A DNA stretch of 64,000 bases from Cyclospora cayetanensis (lineage: Eukaryota; Apicomplexa; Conoidasida; Eucoccidiorida; Eimeriidae), in assembly GCF_002999335.1 (NCBI RefSeq), contig NW_020312447.1, positions 124,001 to 188,000 of the forward strand, read 5' to 3'. The position numbers and the translations under genes were made by a program. The notes beneath the pieces were generated by a model. The model saw only the letters and a list, made by a program, of their open reading frames with translations, did not search any database and had not been told where the DNA came from. Shown here in pieces: positions 36,401 through 46,089 of the stretch (position 1 is the stretch's first letter; each line of letters starts with the position of its first letter).

Positions 36401-39400
36401 CCTTTTCTGCTGGTTCGTGCAGCTGCTGCGTCTCCTGCTGCAGCAGCAGCTGCTGCTGTTGCAGCCACGCGTTGCTCTGCGCCGAGAGCGCCCCCAGTAC
36501 CAGCGAACGTTCCATGTTGGTGGCGAAGGGCACTGCCCATATTTCGAAGAGGCAGACTCCCAGAGAAAATATGTCGGCGCTTTGGCCGTATCTGCGGATT
36601 CCAGCAGGCCCCAAGAATTTGCCAGCAAAAATGAGAACTAAAGCGCTAGTGATAAACACCCCCGCCCAGAAAGGGGGAGCCGCGCGCAATCGGCATCGCC
36701 AGGCCAGGCTACACCCTTGCACGCTCCGAGGTGTGTGTGAGTGTGAGTGTGTGTGTGTGTGTTTGTCTGTCTGTGTCTGTCTGTCTGCGGCTGTGCGTCT
36801 GTCTGTCTGTGTCTGGGTGCAAGACAGGGGTTCGATCTGTGTCAAGGCAGGCTTTGCGCGCGTGAGGGTTGGGGGCGTCTGAATTACTGGGTGCTGTTGG
36901 CTTGCTCCGGCGCCATGTAGTGGACGGTTCCCACGCCTTTGCTCAAAGAGCAATGCAAGAGAGGGTTCCCTAGTCTCGGAGGGGGCCCCTCCAAGGGGCC
37001 CCCCGAGGGGCTCTCCGGGAGGGTTCCCAGAAGGCCTCCCGCCTGCGGGGCACTTTGTAGCGCTCGCACGGAACGCGTGAGTCCAAAGTCTCCTACCTGC
37101 AGCGGCAGCGCAAACCTGGAGGCAGAGGTTCTGGAAAGTACACCATTTGCTGTCTGAGCGCGCTGCTTGTCTAGCACTCATACACACACACACACACCCT
37201 GGAGGCTCCAGGCTTTGTGTGAGACGAAGTCGGAAAGGGAGAGGCGCCTCCTCGCTGGCCATCGGTGCGCGAGCAAGAAGAAATATGATTAGGCTTTTCT
37301 AATGCCCAAGGCAGAAGACTACTCAACGAAAGGGGGCTGCAAGCACTAGAGGGGAGCTGGCTAAATGCCGTCCTTCGGTAGGAGAGGGGTATGTAATCCC
37401 TCCTGAAGAAGAAAGCCCGCGAGAAGACTGCGTCTCGTCGGCGGTCTAAGAGCTGCAGTGTGGAGAGCAGACTCTACCTTGATGGTCAGGCCGCCTCCGT
37501 CTGTCACTTTGAGAAAAATATTCGAGGGTTTGAGGTCGCGGTGAATGACCCCATTGTGGTGTACATGCACCACAGCCTGGACCAGCTGCTTTGTTAAGGC
37601 CCACTTCCACACGAGGAGGTCCCCCACAGAAGCGTCGGATAAGGCCTCTTCGGCACTAAGCCGGAGGCGCTCCTGCTGATGCTGCTCCTCATCCTGCTCT
37701 TCTTTCCGTTCTTGCTCGGTGTCTTGACGGCGCTGCTGCTGCTGCTGCACCCTGCCAATGAGCAGCCCCGAGTCGATGGCTTCTCTGAGAGTTCTCCCCG
37801 GGCAAAACTCCATCAAAATGTACAAATAGGCTGCCACTGCAGGGAAGGGCAGCACCCAAACGCACAGCACGGCCCTAAGGGCCCTATAGCTGACCGCAGC
37901 CTCTCTCCCCCCCACTGCGTGCAAGGCTCACGCGCCGGTAAGTTGGCTTTGAGGCAAGCACGCCAAGCCTAGGGAAGAGCAGCAGCGTCTTACCTCCGTC
38001 GGGGGAAGGCCGTGCGGCGGCGTCACCCTTGGCAGTCTCAAGCCAGGCGTCATAGTAGCGGACTATGTGCTGCGAAGCAGCACACAGCGTGGGGTTTAAC
38101 AATAATGCGCATGCAGCTCAAACAGCGTTTGGCGGAGGCTCAAGGAAGTGTCTCTCTTCTAGGAGGCAGTGCCCTGCCCACGCCGATCGCGCGCTCCTAC
38201 TGGATGGAGCAGAGGGAGGGATGCAAGATAGCTGCGACGAAGCTAGAAAGCATGCGCACAGAAAGAGGGGCAAGGGGCTTTCTCACCGGATGCGTTAGAG
38301 CCGCTAGAGTCGCTGCCTCGGCAGCTACATTGGCAGGGAGGCACAGAGCTGCCCCAGAAACGTCGTCGTCTGGTGTCTTTGCAAGAGACAGAGATATCTT
38401 CTTTAGCGCGAATATGCCGCCCCCCTGCTTCATCCTGACCTATAGCATGAACCCACACACGTAAATATAAATAAAATATATGCACATGTACATACACATA
38501 TGTATACATATATTTGTTTATATAATGCAAGGACGACTTCGTGCCACAACACGGAAACCGAGCATGCGCGCACATGTACCACAGCGCTCTCTATACAGGC
38601 GTATGATAATACACGGCCTCCTTTGAACCCTGCAGCCATTGGGCTGTAACCGCGTGGCGTCTGGCACTTTCTTTTGAAGGCAGGCTTTGGCGATCTAGAG
38701 CTCACCTTGACCACGCTGCCAAAGCCCCCGCATCCAATAACGTGCAGCTCCTCGAATTCGCTTTTGCTGCGGCCGTCTACAGTAATAAGGGAACCCCTTC
38801 CTGCCCTGCCGCAGCTGCTCGAAAAGGTGAAGACACCTGGCGCGAGACGGCGCTTCTGCTGCTGCTTCTCTGGCTGCTTGAGTAGTACCTGCCTTTGAAC
38901 GAGCAGCAGCCCCTGCTTTTTGTGAGGCCTGAAAGACCTCTTATCCGCACCCGGGGTGTCTTGCTGCTCTTGGATGTGCTGTGACTGCGGCTGCAAAGAC
39001 GACTTTCCACCAAGGGCGGCGCTCGAAGTGGAAGAGGGCTCAGAAGGCCGCCGTCGAGCAGCGTGGGTTCCTCTATTCAGCCCGTGAGGGGTGGCGCTCT
39101 TAGAGCGCCCAGATGCCTGCTGCTGCTGCCAGCGTTTTTCGATGCTTCCACCTCGCGACTGCGCTCACACCCACAGCAACAGCAGCACCAACATCAGCAG
39201 TTGCAGTTGCAACAGCAGCACCAACATCAGCAGTTGCAGTTGCAACAGCAGCACCAACATCAGCAGTTGCAGTTGCAACAGCAGCACCAACATCAGCAGT
39301 TGCAACAGCAACAGCACCAACATCAGCAGTTGCAGTTGCAACAGCAGCACCAACATCAGCAGTTGCAGTTGCAACAGCACCAACGTCAGCAGCTGTAACG

Positions 39401-41016
39401 GCTAACCCTTAGCGCTTCGGGTTGTGGTGTTGCTCCTCCTCCTCCAATATGCCTCAGAAGGGAGGGGGGCCTAGGGGCCCCCTTGGGCGGTTTGGCTTTG
39501 TCGAGGAGGTCTCGGACCCTTAGGATGGCAGCTCGGACGCCTTCCAGCTGCCAGCACAAGAAGCAGCAGCTCGAGCATCCGCAATCCTCAGTGGCAGTCG
39601 GCCTTGCTGCTGGCGATGCAGCATGCGCTGCAGTAGCTGCTGCTGTTGCCGCTGAAATCGCTGCGTGATACTGGTGATGCCACGAGAAGCCTGGGGGCCC
39701 CTGAGCGGCCTCCGGAGGGAGCGGCTTCGCGCGGGTCTCAGCGGGGGGGGGCCCCTGCTGAACAAGCGCTCCATCGGGGCCCCCCTCAGTAAAGCGCCTT
39801 GAGGCACCGCGAGCGCAAACACATTTGTTGCGTGAATCCAAAGTGACAGATGTGAGGAGGCTCTGAACTGCCTTTGGTGGAATGCCCAGCGCCGACAGAA
39901 GCGCAAACGAGGGTGGACTCCAACTGAAGAAGGAGAGCAAGCAAGCACGAGAAAATTCTAACGAACCAGGGCACCCACGCAGAGAAAGGGGAAGGAAAGA
40001 AAGGGGAAGGGGAGAAAGAGAGAGAAAGACACATAGAGGAAGATAGAGAGAGAGAGAGAGAGACAGGAGGAAGGCGGTGTTTTTTGTTTTGAGCAGTAGA
40101 GGCACTCCTGGAGAGGGCATCACAAGAATACCACCAGTAGGCACAGCAGCGTCTACACACAGATTTCTCCGTATGCAGAGGTGACGTTCAGAGGGGATGT
40201 TCAGAGGTTATGAGTAGCAGGTTGCCTAGGCAATGGGGCGATCAGAGCGTGAAAACACGGGCAGAAAGGGGGAGAAGGGGGCTAACACGGCGCGTGTGGC
40301 GAAGGCTCCCGCGCAGACACTACCGGCGGACAGCGAAAGATGCACGAAGAAAGACGACATTTAAAGCCTCTGATGAACAACGCATGCAAGCAGCGCGAGA
40401 GAAGGAAGCGGGTTGTATTCTGGGAAACTCACTCATGGGACAAATAAGCAGCGATCTCTACTACCAGTCGCTCTTCTCCGCGGTTTCTCTCTCCTCCTTG
40501 CCCCTTTTCAGCCCCCCTGCCTTCTCCTCTCTCCCTATGGTTGTCTTCTGCAGGGCGCTTGAATATGTGGATAAAGACGACGCAAGGTCGACGCCAAAGC
40601 TTGCGGCTCTTGTCGTTCTTCTTGGTGGTAGTGGCGCTTTTGCAAGTGCTGCTGCCGCTCTGGCTGTTGCCCATTCGAAAGAGACTGTCCTCGTCAGAGC
40701 TGCCGGAGGGAGGCCAAGAGTCAAAAGAGCCAACCGAGAGCTCCGCAAGGGTGCTCTCGAGCAGAGCGAGCTGAGCTTTGTAGCCCGCCTCTCCGGATGC
40801 TGCTGCTCCTGCTGCTGCGGCAGCTGCTGCGGCAGCAAGAAATCCCAGATCCGAAACAGTAAGACACACACGCCAACGGCTCGTGCTTGTTTCTGATTCG
40901 ATCCCCTCGAGTTCCCGAATAAGGGGAATGTTTTTTAGGAGGGCCAGGGGTGCCCCCAAAGGGCCGCCAGAGGCGTCCGCAAAGTGGGCATCCCCCGAGT
41001 TGCCTTCCTCTCGCAT
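31678..41016 (-). CDS. GCN2-type eIF2-alpha kinase (IF2K-C/D-like) with HisRS-like domain
   Basis: The kinase phosphorylates eIF2-alpha under amino-acid starvation. Supported exons: 39158-38706, 38424-38287, 38069-37994, 37836-37478, 37096-36888, 36591-36012, 35891-35760 and one from 35578; then HisRS-like exons down to 32272 and 32132 to about 31815. Kinase motifs: FEELHVIGCGGFGSVVK, FALKKI (VAIK Lys), HIVRYYDAWLE, YLYILMEFCPGRTLREAIDS, HRDLKPSNIFLK, DFGLTR, VHYMAPEQ, QSADIFSLGVCLFEIW and LLQRDPSKRPLAKDIL. HisRS-like motifs: LLLQQRGAPLRTLPALLPLD, MYLPFSLL, EVFAIGGR, then WTLPHVLLCYPP with LLLKQGLK and a final QWLVSLTAA segment. The order kinase then HisRS-like is diagnostic of GCN2. Poly-Gln, poly-Ala and poly-Ser inserts separate the motifs. 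Exons upstream of 39158 (39950-39415 and 41016-40550) are tentative; no RWD domain was recognised. The last exon and stop are unresolved (TGA at 31678 is one option). Confidence 0.85.
33403..33466. repeat. (CTG)n microsatellite, poly-Gln in the GCN2-like kinase
   Basis: A nearly pure CTG run on the plus strand, read as about 18 glutamines on the minus strand inside the HisRS-like region. Shorter tracts lie at 32593-32645 and 32825-32875. Confidence 0.92.
34690..34960. repeat. Degenerate 18-base repeat coding a Ser/Thr linker in the GCN2-like kinase
   Basis: Variants of GCTGCTGCTAGAGCTAGT repeat across this stretch. On the minus strand they read as a long run of serine with spaced threonines, about 90 residues, just before the HisRS-like motifs. 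The plus strand is also open in two frames here, as expected of such a repeat. Confidence 0.88.
36732..36830. repeat. GT-rich microsatellite in a kinase intron
   Basis: GTGTGT and CTGTCTGTCT runs lie in the intron between the exon ending at 36888 and the exon starting at 36591. A shorter CA run is at 37180-37198. Confidence 0.85.
39172..39396. repeat. 33-base tandem repeat array
   Basis: About seven copies of an 11-codon unit that on the plus strand reads QQHQHQQLQLQ, two of them shortened or altered. All three plus-strand frames and one minus-strand frame stay open across it. In the GCN2-like gene model it falls just upstream of the acceptor at 39159, so it would be intronic. Confidence 0.9.
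40018..40066. repeat. GA-rich microsatellite
   Basis: AGAGAGA and GGAAAG runs, probably in a 5' intron of the GCN2-like gene. On the minus strand it is a long pyrimidine tract upstream of a possible acceptor near 39950. Confidence 0.8.
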
Positions 41017-44000
41017 TCTGACCTCGTAAACAGCCAGCTAGCTGGTTCCAGGCGCCAGCTAGCCAGAAGGACCCCCGAAGGAAGTCCAGGGCTAGCAGGC
41101 GCCAGAGCACGAAAGACTCATTAAAACCATGTGGAGTCCGCTGCTGCAGCGCTACTAGCGCCGTGGGTGTCTTCTAGTCGTTGTTAACGGCCGTGGCAGC
41201 TCTCGCAGTCGAGCGTTTGAGGCTTAAAAATCAGATTCGCGTTCAGGATCTGAAGTAAGAGGCATGTGGTTAGGAGTAAGTACACAAAGTGGTGGGGGGT
41301 CTCACTGAGGAACTTCGGCTTCAGAAAATACGATATAGGCCAACTGGACAGCATGAGTGGCGGAAGGGCTCGCAAATACACATTAAAAACCGTTCCTGTG
41401 CAATCCATAAGAGTCTTAGGTCGAGAATTTAGTGTCTAGGATCTAGGATTTAGGGTCAACAGCTAAAGGCGTAGGAGTCAGTAGAGTCCGCTCTCTGTGC
41501 ATGCAGCTGCACAATGACGAAAACAGAAATCCGCATGTATTTGTTTATCGATACTCCCATATAGATCTAAATGCTATGACTTAATGCCACTATCTCTGGA
41601 CTTCTGGCCGCTTACTCTTTTGTGTGCTGGTTCCGCAATTTTAGAGAGCGCTCCAGAGCGCTCTCCAAAATTGCTGCACTCGGCCAGCAACGAAGATGCT
41701 CAGGGTTCATGACCTGACGCGTTCGCTACGGGGATTATGCTTTTTTCCGCTTGCATATCGCTTGATGATCTAAGTGAGCATGCAGTCAGAGCTAAGGGCT
41801 CTGTGTCCTAACCGTGAGCTCCACGCCCTGAACGCTCAATCGTGCCTTAGAAGCCACGCCGAAATACGGAACTCGCAGAGTGCGCGAATGCAGCAAGAAG
41901 GTTTTCCCTTGGTGCAGGTTCGTCGCCGCATAAAGGCGGGAAGCGTGCCTTTTGGCGGTTTGGGCCCTGGATGGGTAGCAGGCTACCCTGCACTTGAGCA
42001 CCTGTCAACACACGCTTGTCGTTGATACCAAATGAGAAGGAAATGAATACGTAGCTTGGCTGCACCTATACCTTAGCGTGTATAAAGTTGCGGTCGTTTA
42101 ATAGAATAAGAATCAATGGTGTACGCTTATGCGCTAGATGCTATGTGGAACAAGTCGTGAATGCTCAAAGTACTTTTAGGATCAGGAACGCGCACTCTAG
42201 CTGAACTTCTCCCCGCGCTCCGGAACACGGGGGCTGAGTTCAGGGAAGGGGGAAAATTCTGGTGCAAGTGGATTTTTTGCCTCTATTTAGTTTTGTATGT
42301 CAGCTGGAGATCTATGTCTCTGCCTATGAAGGCTTTGATTAAAGCTTTACGCTATGTATTAGACTAAATCCTCGAGGGGTACAATAGAGGAAGGAGCAGT
42401 CATTTCGCAGATACAGGAAGAGCTTTGCAGTGCCTGTTTCTCTGTACCGGAGCCCCGAATTCTCCGGTAGGGGAGCCGCTTTGGCCAGGTGCTGCTGCTG
42501 GAACGAGGAAGTGGCAAGGGGCAAACTCACCTCCTGCGGCACCAAGTAGAGTCTGCGAGCAACATCTTGTCACCGACGCACTAACCAGACGTGCTGAATG
42601 CGTGCATCTCCCTAACCTACACTCAAGAAGCAAGCACAGCCGCATCTCACTACAATGCAGGCTGTAGTACATGGCTGTGTCTAGCGCCGAGCACTCTCAT
42701 TCACGTGTAATCCTAAGGCCACAAAAACCATGCCATTAGACCAGCCCCCAAGGGAACAGGGGAAGCCAGGACTCTTTCGAGGTGCGGAGCGAAAAAGTGG
42801 GACTGTAGGAAATTAATCTGGGCTGCAAGAACTTCCTACAGCTCCTCCTCAAAAAACAGAGGCGCAGAAACAGAATTTTATTCAAAGAGGCGCTTTTAGA
42901 AAGGGAGCATATAGGTCCGCAGTCAGAGGGATGCATCCAGGAGCATACGTTTGGGCAGATCGAAAAGCAAGTCTCTCCGGACCTATTACTTTACGCAGGA
43001 CGTTGGACGCAGACCACGCACTAGATGAACCAGTCCATACAGCAAAGCTTAGCTTCAACCGCGCGCTAGATGCGAGGAGGAAAGACTCTAGGTCCAGAGT
43101 AAGGGGGTCTTCTTGCCGCACGTGTGCAAGCAAGGCATATGAGGCTTTTTACGACTTCATGTACGCACAAAACAGCCTTCTTCTTTCGTTTTCACCTACA
43201 ACAACCCATAAGTGCATGTCTTGCGAAGACACTATTCCCCAATCAGCCTAGTTCTCCCACGGCACCTTCTCCAATAGCCATAAGCAACGTCCTCGGCGTC
43301 TCCACTTCGTAGCCCTTCAACCAGAAGGCGTGGGGTTTCAGTATCTACAGCCATAACCTTCATGCTGAAGCCACCCCTCTGCTTAGCCTCTGGCTGTTTA
43401 AATAGGCCGCTTTCAATCCTACGCCACAGCAAGTATGGCGCAGACGAGCCTTGTTGGAGATGTCATGCTCACCTCTACAGCAGAGCTGTAAAGCTACGCC
43501 CACAATATTGTGGCATTCCTCATAGGTGTATGCTTTAATATGTGTGCATGCAGGCTTCGGTACGAGCAGGCTTAGCTGCCTATATATGTTCACGTATACA
43601 GCTATGCACGCGTTTGGTCTGTTTATATATATGTACATATTTGTGCGTTTCCGTATCGGTGTAGATTGGCATTTTTTGCACCTCGCTTCACATGCATAAA
43701 TGCAGATAAAATTCCCCTTGGCAAGCACGCAACAAATCTAAGAATTGCAAAGGACTCACGCATTCACATGCACAAATATTTGCCTACGTCGGTCATATAC
43801 CAATAATTCAACAAAGGCACGAACAGCAGCTCGGAAAGTGTTTCGGGCTGAGCTAAACTTCAACGCGTTCTGTTACACCAGTTGTATTCAATCAAAAATT
43901 GAAAAAAAATTGACCATTTGGCTTGTCTGTGCGCATGTTATCTACCGTAGAGTACTGTTACCTTCATCCAGAGAGGCGCAGGGTTGTGTACCGAACACAC

Positions 44001-44952
44001 TGTGCAACTAGCTCTGGGTGCTCAGAGTGCTTGAAGAATGCAACAACACGCACCCTTACTGTCCCTCTCCTCATGCCCAGAACTGTGAAGGACGTGGGTA
44101 GGGGATGGCGGTATTTCCTCCAAGGTATACTGAGTACGTTTATTTGAAGTTTGCATCGAGTTTTGAATGGAGTGTCTCCCTGCGTAGACCTTAAAATAAA
44201 GCGTAACAAAAAGCCTCACAGGCCACAGGTCGACGTAACTGCACAACCAAGAGGAAAGGAAAGGCGGAGTTGTGCCTGCGATGCCCTTCGATGGAACCCC
44301 TTCAAGGCCGTCCAACTGGTGCAGAACCGCTCCGCTACCCTGAAGAGAAGTCTCTTGGGCTCCTCAGGCGACGTCGCCAGGGGGCCTTAAAGGCAGCCAT
44401 GGGCCCTATCATGACTGTAACCCCACTTAGCAAAGAGGAAGAACCACCACTGCTCTGTAGAACCTAGAAATAGATCTCTCGAGTCGAACCCTGCACAGTC
44501 AGCCTCTAGCACGATGCTCAGGCAGTGCAAGCCGCAACCACGAGGAGCACACATGCTCAGTAGGGCATCACCTGAAGAATAGATATGCGTGTGCACGTTC
44601 ATCAATGCATGCATAGGCATATGCTCGTAGTGATGTCCGCACATGTTAGAAGCATATACCGGTGTAGCGAAGCGGATTGAGGAAAACACGGAGATACAGT
44701 TGAGAGCCAGAAAGAGCTTCAATTCGCACTCATGCCCCTGACAAATTTGAATCTGCTGTCAGCCACCGAAAGAACAGAGTCCGTGTTTCAGGATTGATAC
44801 GGGAGTTTATGTGAGGGACATATCCCGGTGTACAGACTCGAATTTTTGAAGGACCGATGATACAGTTGGAAGCCCGAAGCTGAAACTCGTATGCAAAGTA
44901 AGAGCTGTCCCGGACTTGCCATAGCCTCCTTGGCTGCTTCACGGCCCGTCTC
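41017..44952. other. Repeat-poor intergenic region
   Basis: About 3.9 kb between the 5' end of the GCN2-like kinase and the TYW5 stop. No gene was recognised. It contains a strong palindrome at 41635-41674. The frame 44387-44722 (minus) has a hydrophobic N-terminus but no ATG at its start, so it was not called. Confidence 0.6.
41635..41674. repeat. Near-perfect palindrome in intergenic DNA
   Basis: Arms of 18 bases (GCAATTTTAGAGAGCGCT and its complement, one mismatch) around a 4-base centre, about 0.6 kb upstream of the proposed GCN2-like start. It could form a stable hairpin or be a binding site for a dimeric protein. Confidence 0.75.
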
Positions 44953-46089
44953 CTACTCAGCCCCATTCGGCTGTCGTGTCTGTGCCTCTTCTTCAATTGC
45001 ATCTGCCTCCGCCCCTCCTTCTGCTCCTGTGTCTGTGCGTGTCGATTGTGCATGGGTGAAGAGAGGTTTGCAAAGGCATTTGCTCTCAATCTGCCTGGCA
45101 AGGAGCCTTCCATAGAAGTCCCTGTATTTCTCTGGCAGCTGCTGCAGCTGCTGAATGGCTTTCTCGATACCCTGCCTTGCCCTTTGCACGGGCAGGGGAT
45201 CTCTATTGCCGTACCAGTCCTTAGGGTCATAGAGTGTAGCCTCAAGGGGGGTCCAAAATATGTTGACTGCTACACTGCAGTCGACACTGAAGGTGCTGTG
45301 CAGCCAGAGAGCGGGGATATACAACAGATCCCCTGGAAAAAGCAAACACTCATGCCTTTTGGCCGTAGCGAAAAGGGGAAAGACAGAGGGATCTGCATCG
45401 TCCGGGTTTACTATGAGGCTCTTGTCCCCGTGCAAGTACAGGTTGAGCGCTTCCTCAGGAGCCCATAGAAGTATCCGCTTTCGTCCCACGACCTGCAGAT
45501 AGATATTGTCTGGCACGTCGTAGTGCATGAAGAGCCGGAGGCCGGCAGAGCTAAGTCGCAGGACAGAAGAAAAGTACCTTGCCTTGCAGTACCAATCCTC
45601 TAAGGCCACGTCTTTTGCGAGCTCTGGGTAGCTGCTAAAGAAGCAGGCGCGCGCCGCCCTTCTGCTGCTGGAGCTAGTTTTTCCTCCGGAGTCGGCAGCC
45701 TCAGCATCTCTGAAGTAATAGCCTTCTCCCTGCTGCAGTAGAGGGGCAGGTTCCTGCCCTGCTTGCCCTGGTTGGACCCTCTCTAGCAGCTCGTGGAACG
45801 GCATAGAGAGGTATTTGAAATTCTTTTTTCTGAAGTCTAGACGCTCGGGCTGAGGGGCCACATGAACAGTCACAAGCCGGTCCTCTATTTTGCTTTTCAG
45901 GTAGCCAGGGTCACCCCACAGAGACACACAGGGGCCCACGGCGGCCCCCCGAATTACGCATGGAAGGCCCCGGGGAACGATCGAGGAGAGGAAGTACTCA
46001 GGACTGCATTCACTCAAAATAGGGACTGACAAGGAAGGAGGGAAACACAGCTGGGAGCTGCGCCCCCCAGGCGACGCCATGTCGGGCAT
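44953..46089 (-). CDS. TYW5: tRNA wybutosine-synthesising protein 5 (TYW5), JmjC-type Fe(II)/2-oxoglutarate hydroxylase
   Basis: A single uninterrupted frame of 378 residues from the ATG at 46089. TYW5 hydroxylates the wybutosine side chain at position 37 of tRNA-Phe. Landmarks: IVPRGLPCVIRGAA near residue 38, KNFKYLSMPFHELLERV, YYFRDAE, FFSS.., VLRLSSAGLRLFMHYDVPDN with the HxD pair of the iron site, VVGRKRILLWAPEEALNLYL, SLIVNPDDADPSVFPLF, ECLLFPGDLLYIPALWLHST with the distal iron-binding His, VAVNIFW, YGNRDP, and LPEKYRDFYGRLL near the end. The whole length tracks the human enzyme as I recall it, including the C-terminal helical part after the cupin. The extra C-terminal acidic tail is poorly conserved. 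It lies on a repeat-poor boundary and has no homopolymers. A generic JmjC protein is less likely given the C-terminal match. Confidence 0.92.
   Translation of the reverse strand: MPDMASPGGRSSQLCFPPSLSVPILSECSPEYFLSSIVPRGLPCVIRGAAVGPCVSLWGDPGYLKSKIEDRLVTVHVAPQPERLDFRKKNFKYLSMPFHELLERVQPGQAGQEPAPLLQQGEGYYFRDAEAADSGGKTSSSSRRAARACFFSSYPELAKDVALEDWYCKARYFSSVLRLSSAGLRLFMHYDVPDNIYLQVVGRKRILLWAPEEALNLYLHGDKSLIVNPDDADPSVFPLFATAKRHECLLFPGDLLYIPALWLHSTFSVDCSVAVNIFWTPLEATLYDPKDWYGNRDPLPVQRARQGIEKAIQQLQQLPEKYRDFYGRLLARQIESKCLCKPLFTHAQSTRTDTGAEGGAEADAIEEEAQTRQPNGAE

Noticed and set aside
39063..39412. Plus-strand Gln/His-rich, Asn/Ser-rich and Ala/Thr-rich proteins
   Set aside because: Three overlapping readings of one 33-base tandem array on the strand opposite the kinase; none has a supported gene structure.
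44387..44722. Minus-strand frame with a signal-peptide-like start and several cysteines (SAG-like at first sight)
   Set aside because: The first codon is TTG, no upstream ATG exon was found, and the Cys spacing did not match a surface-antigen pattern I could name.
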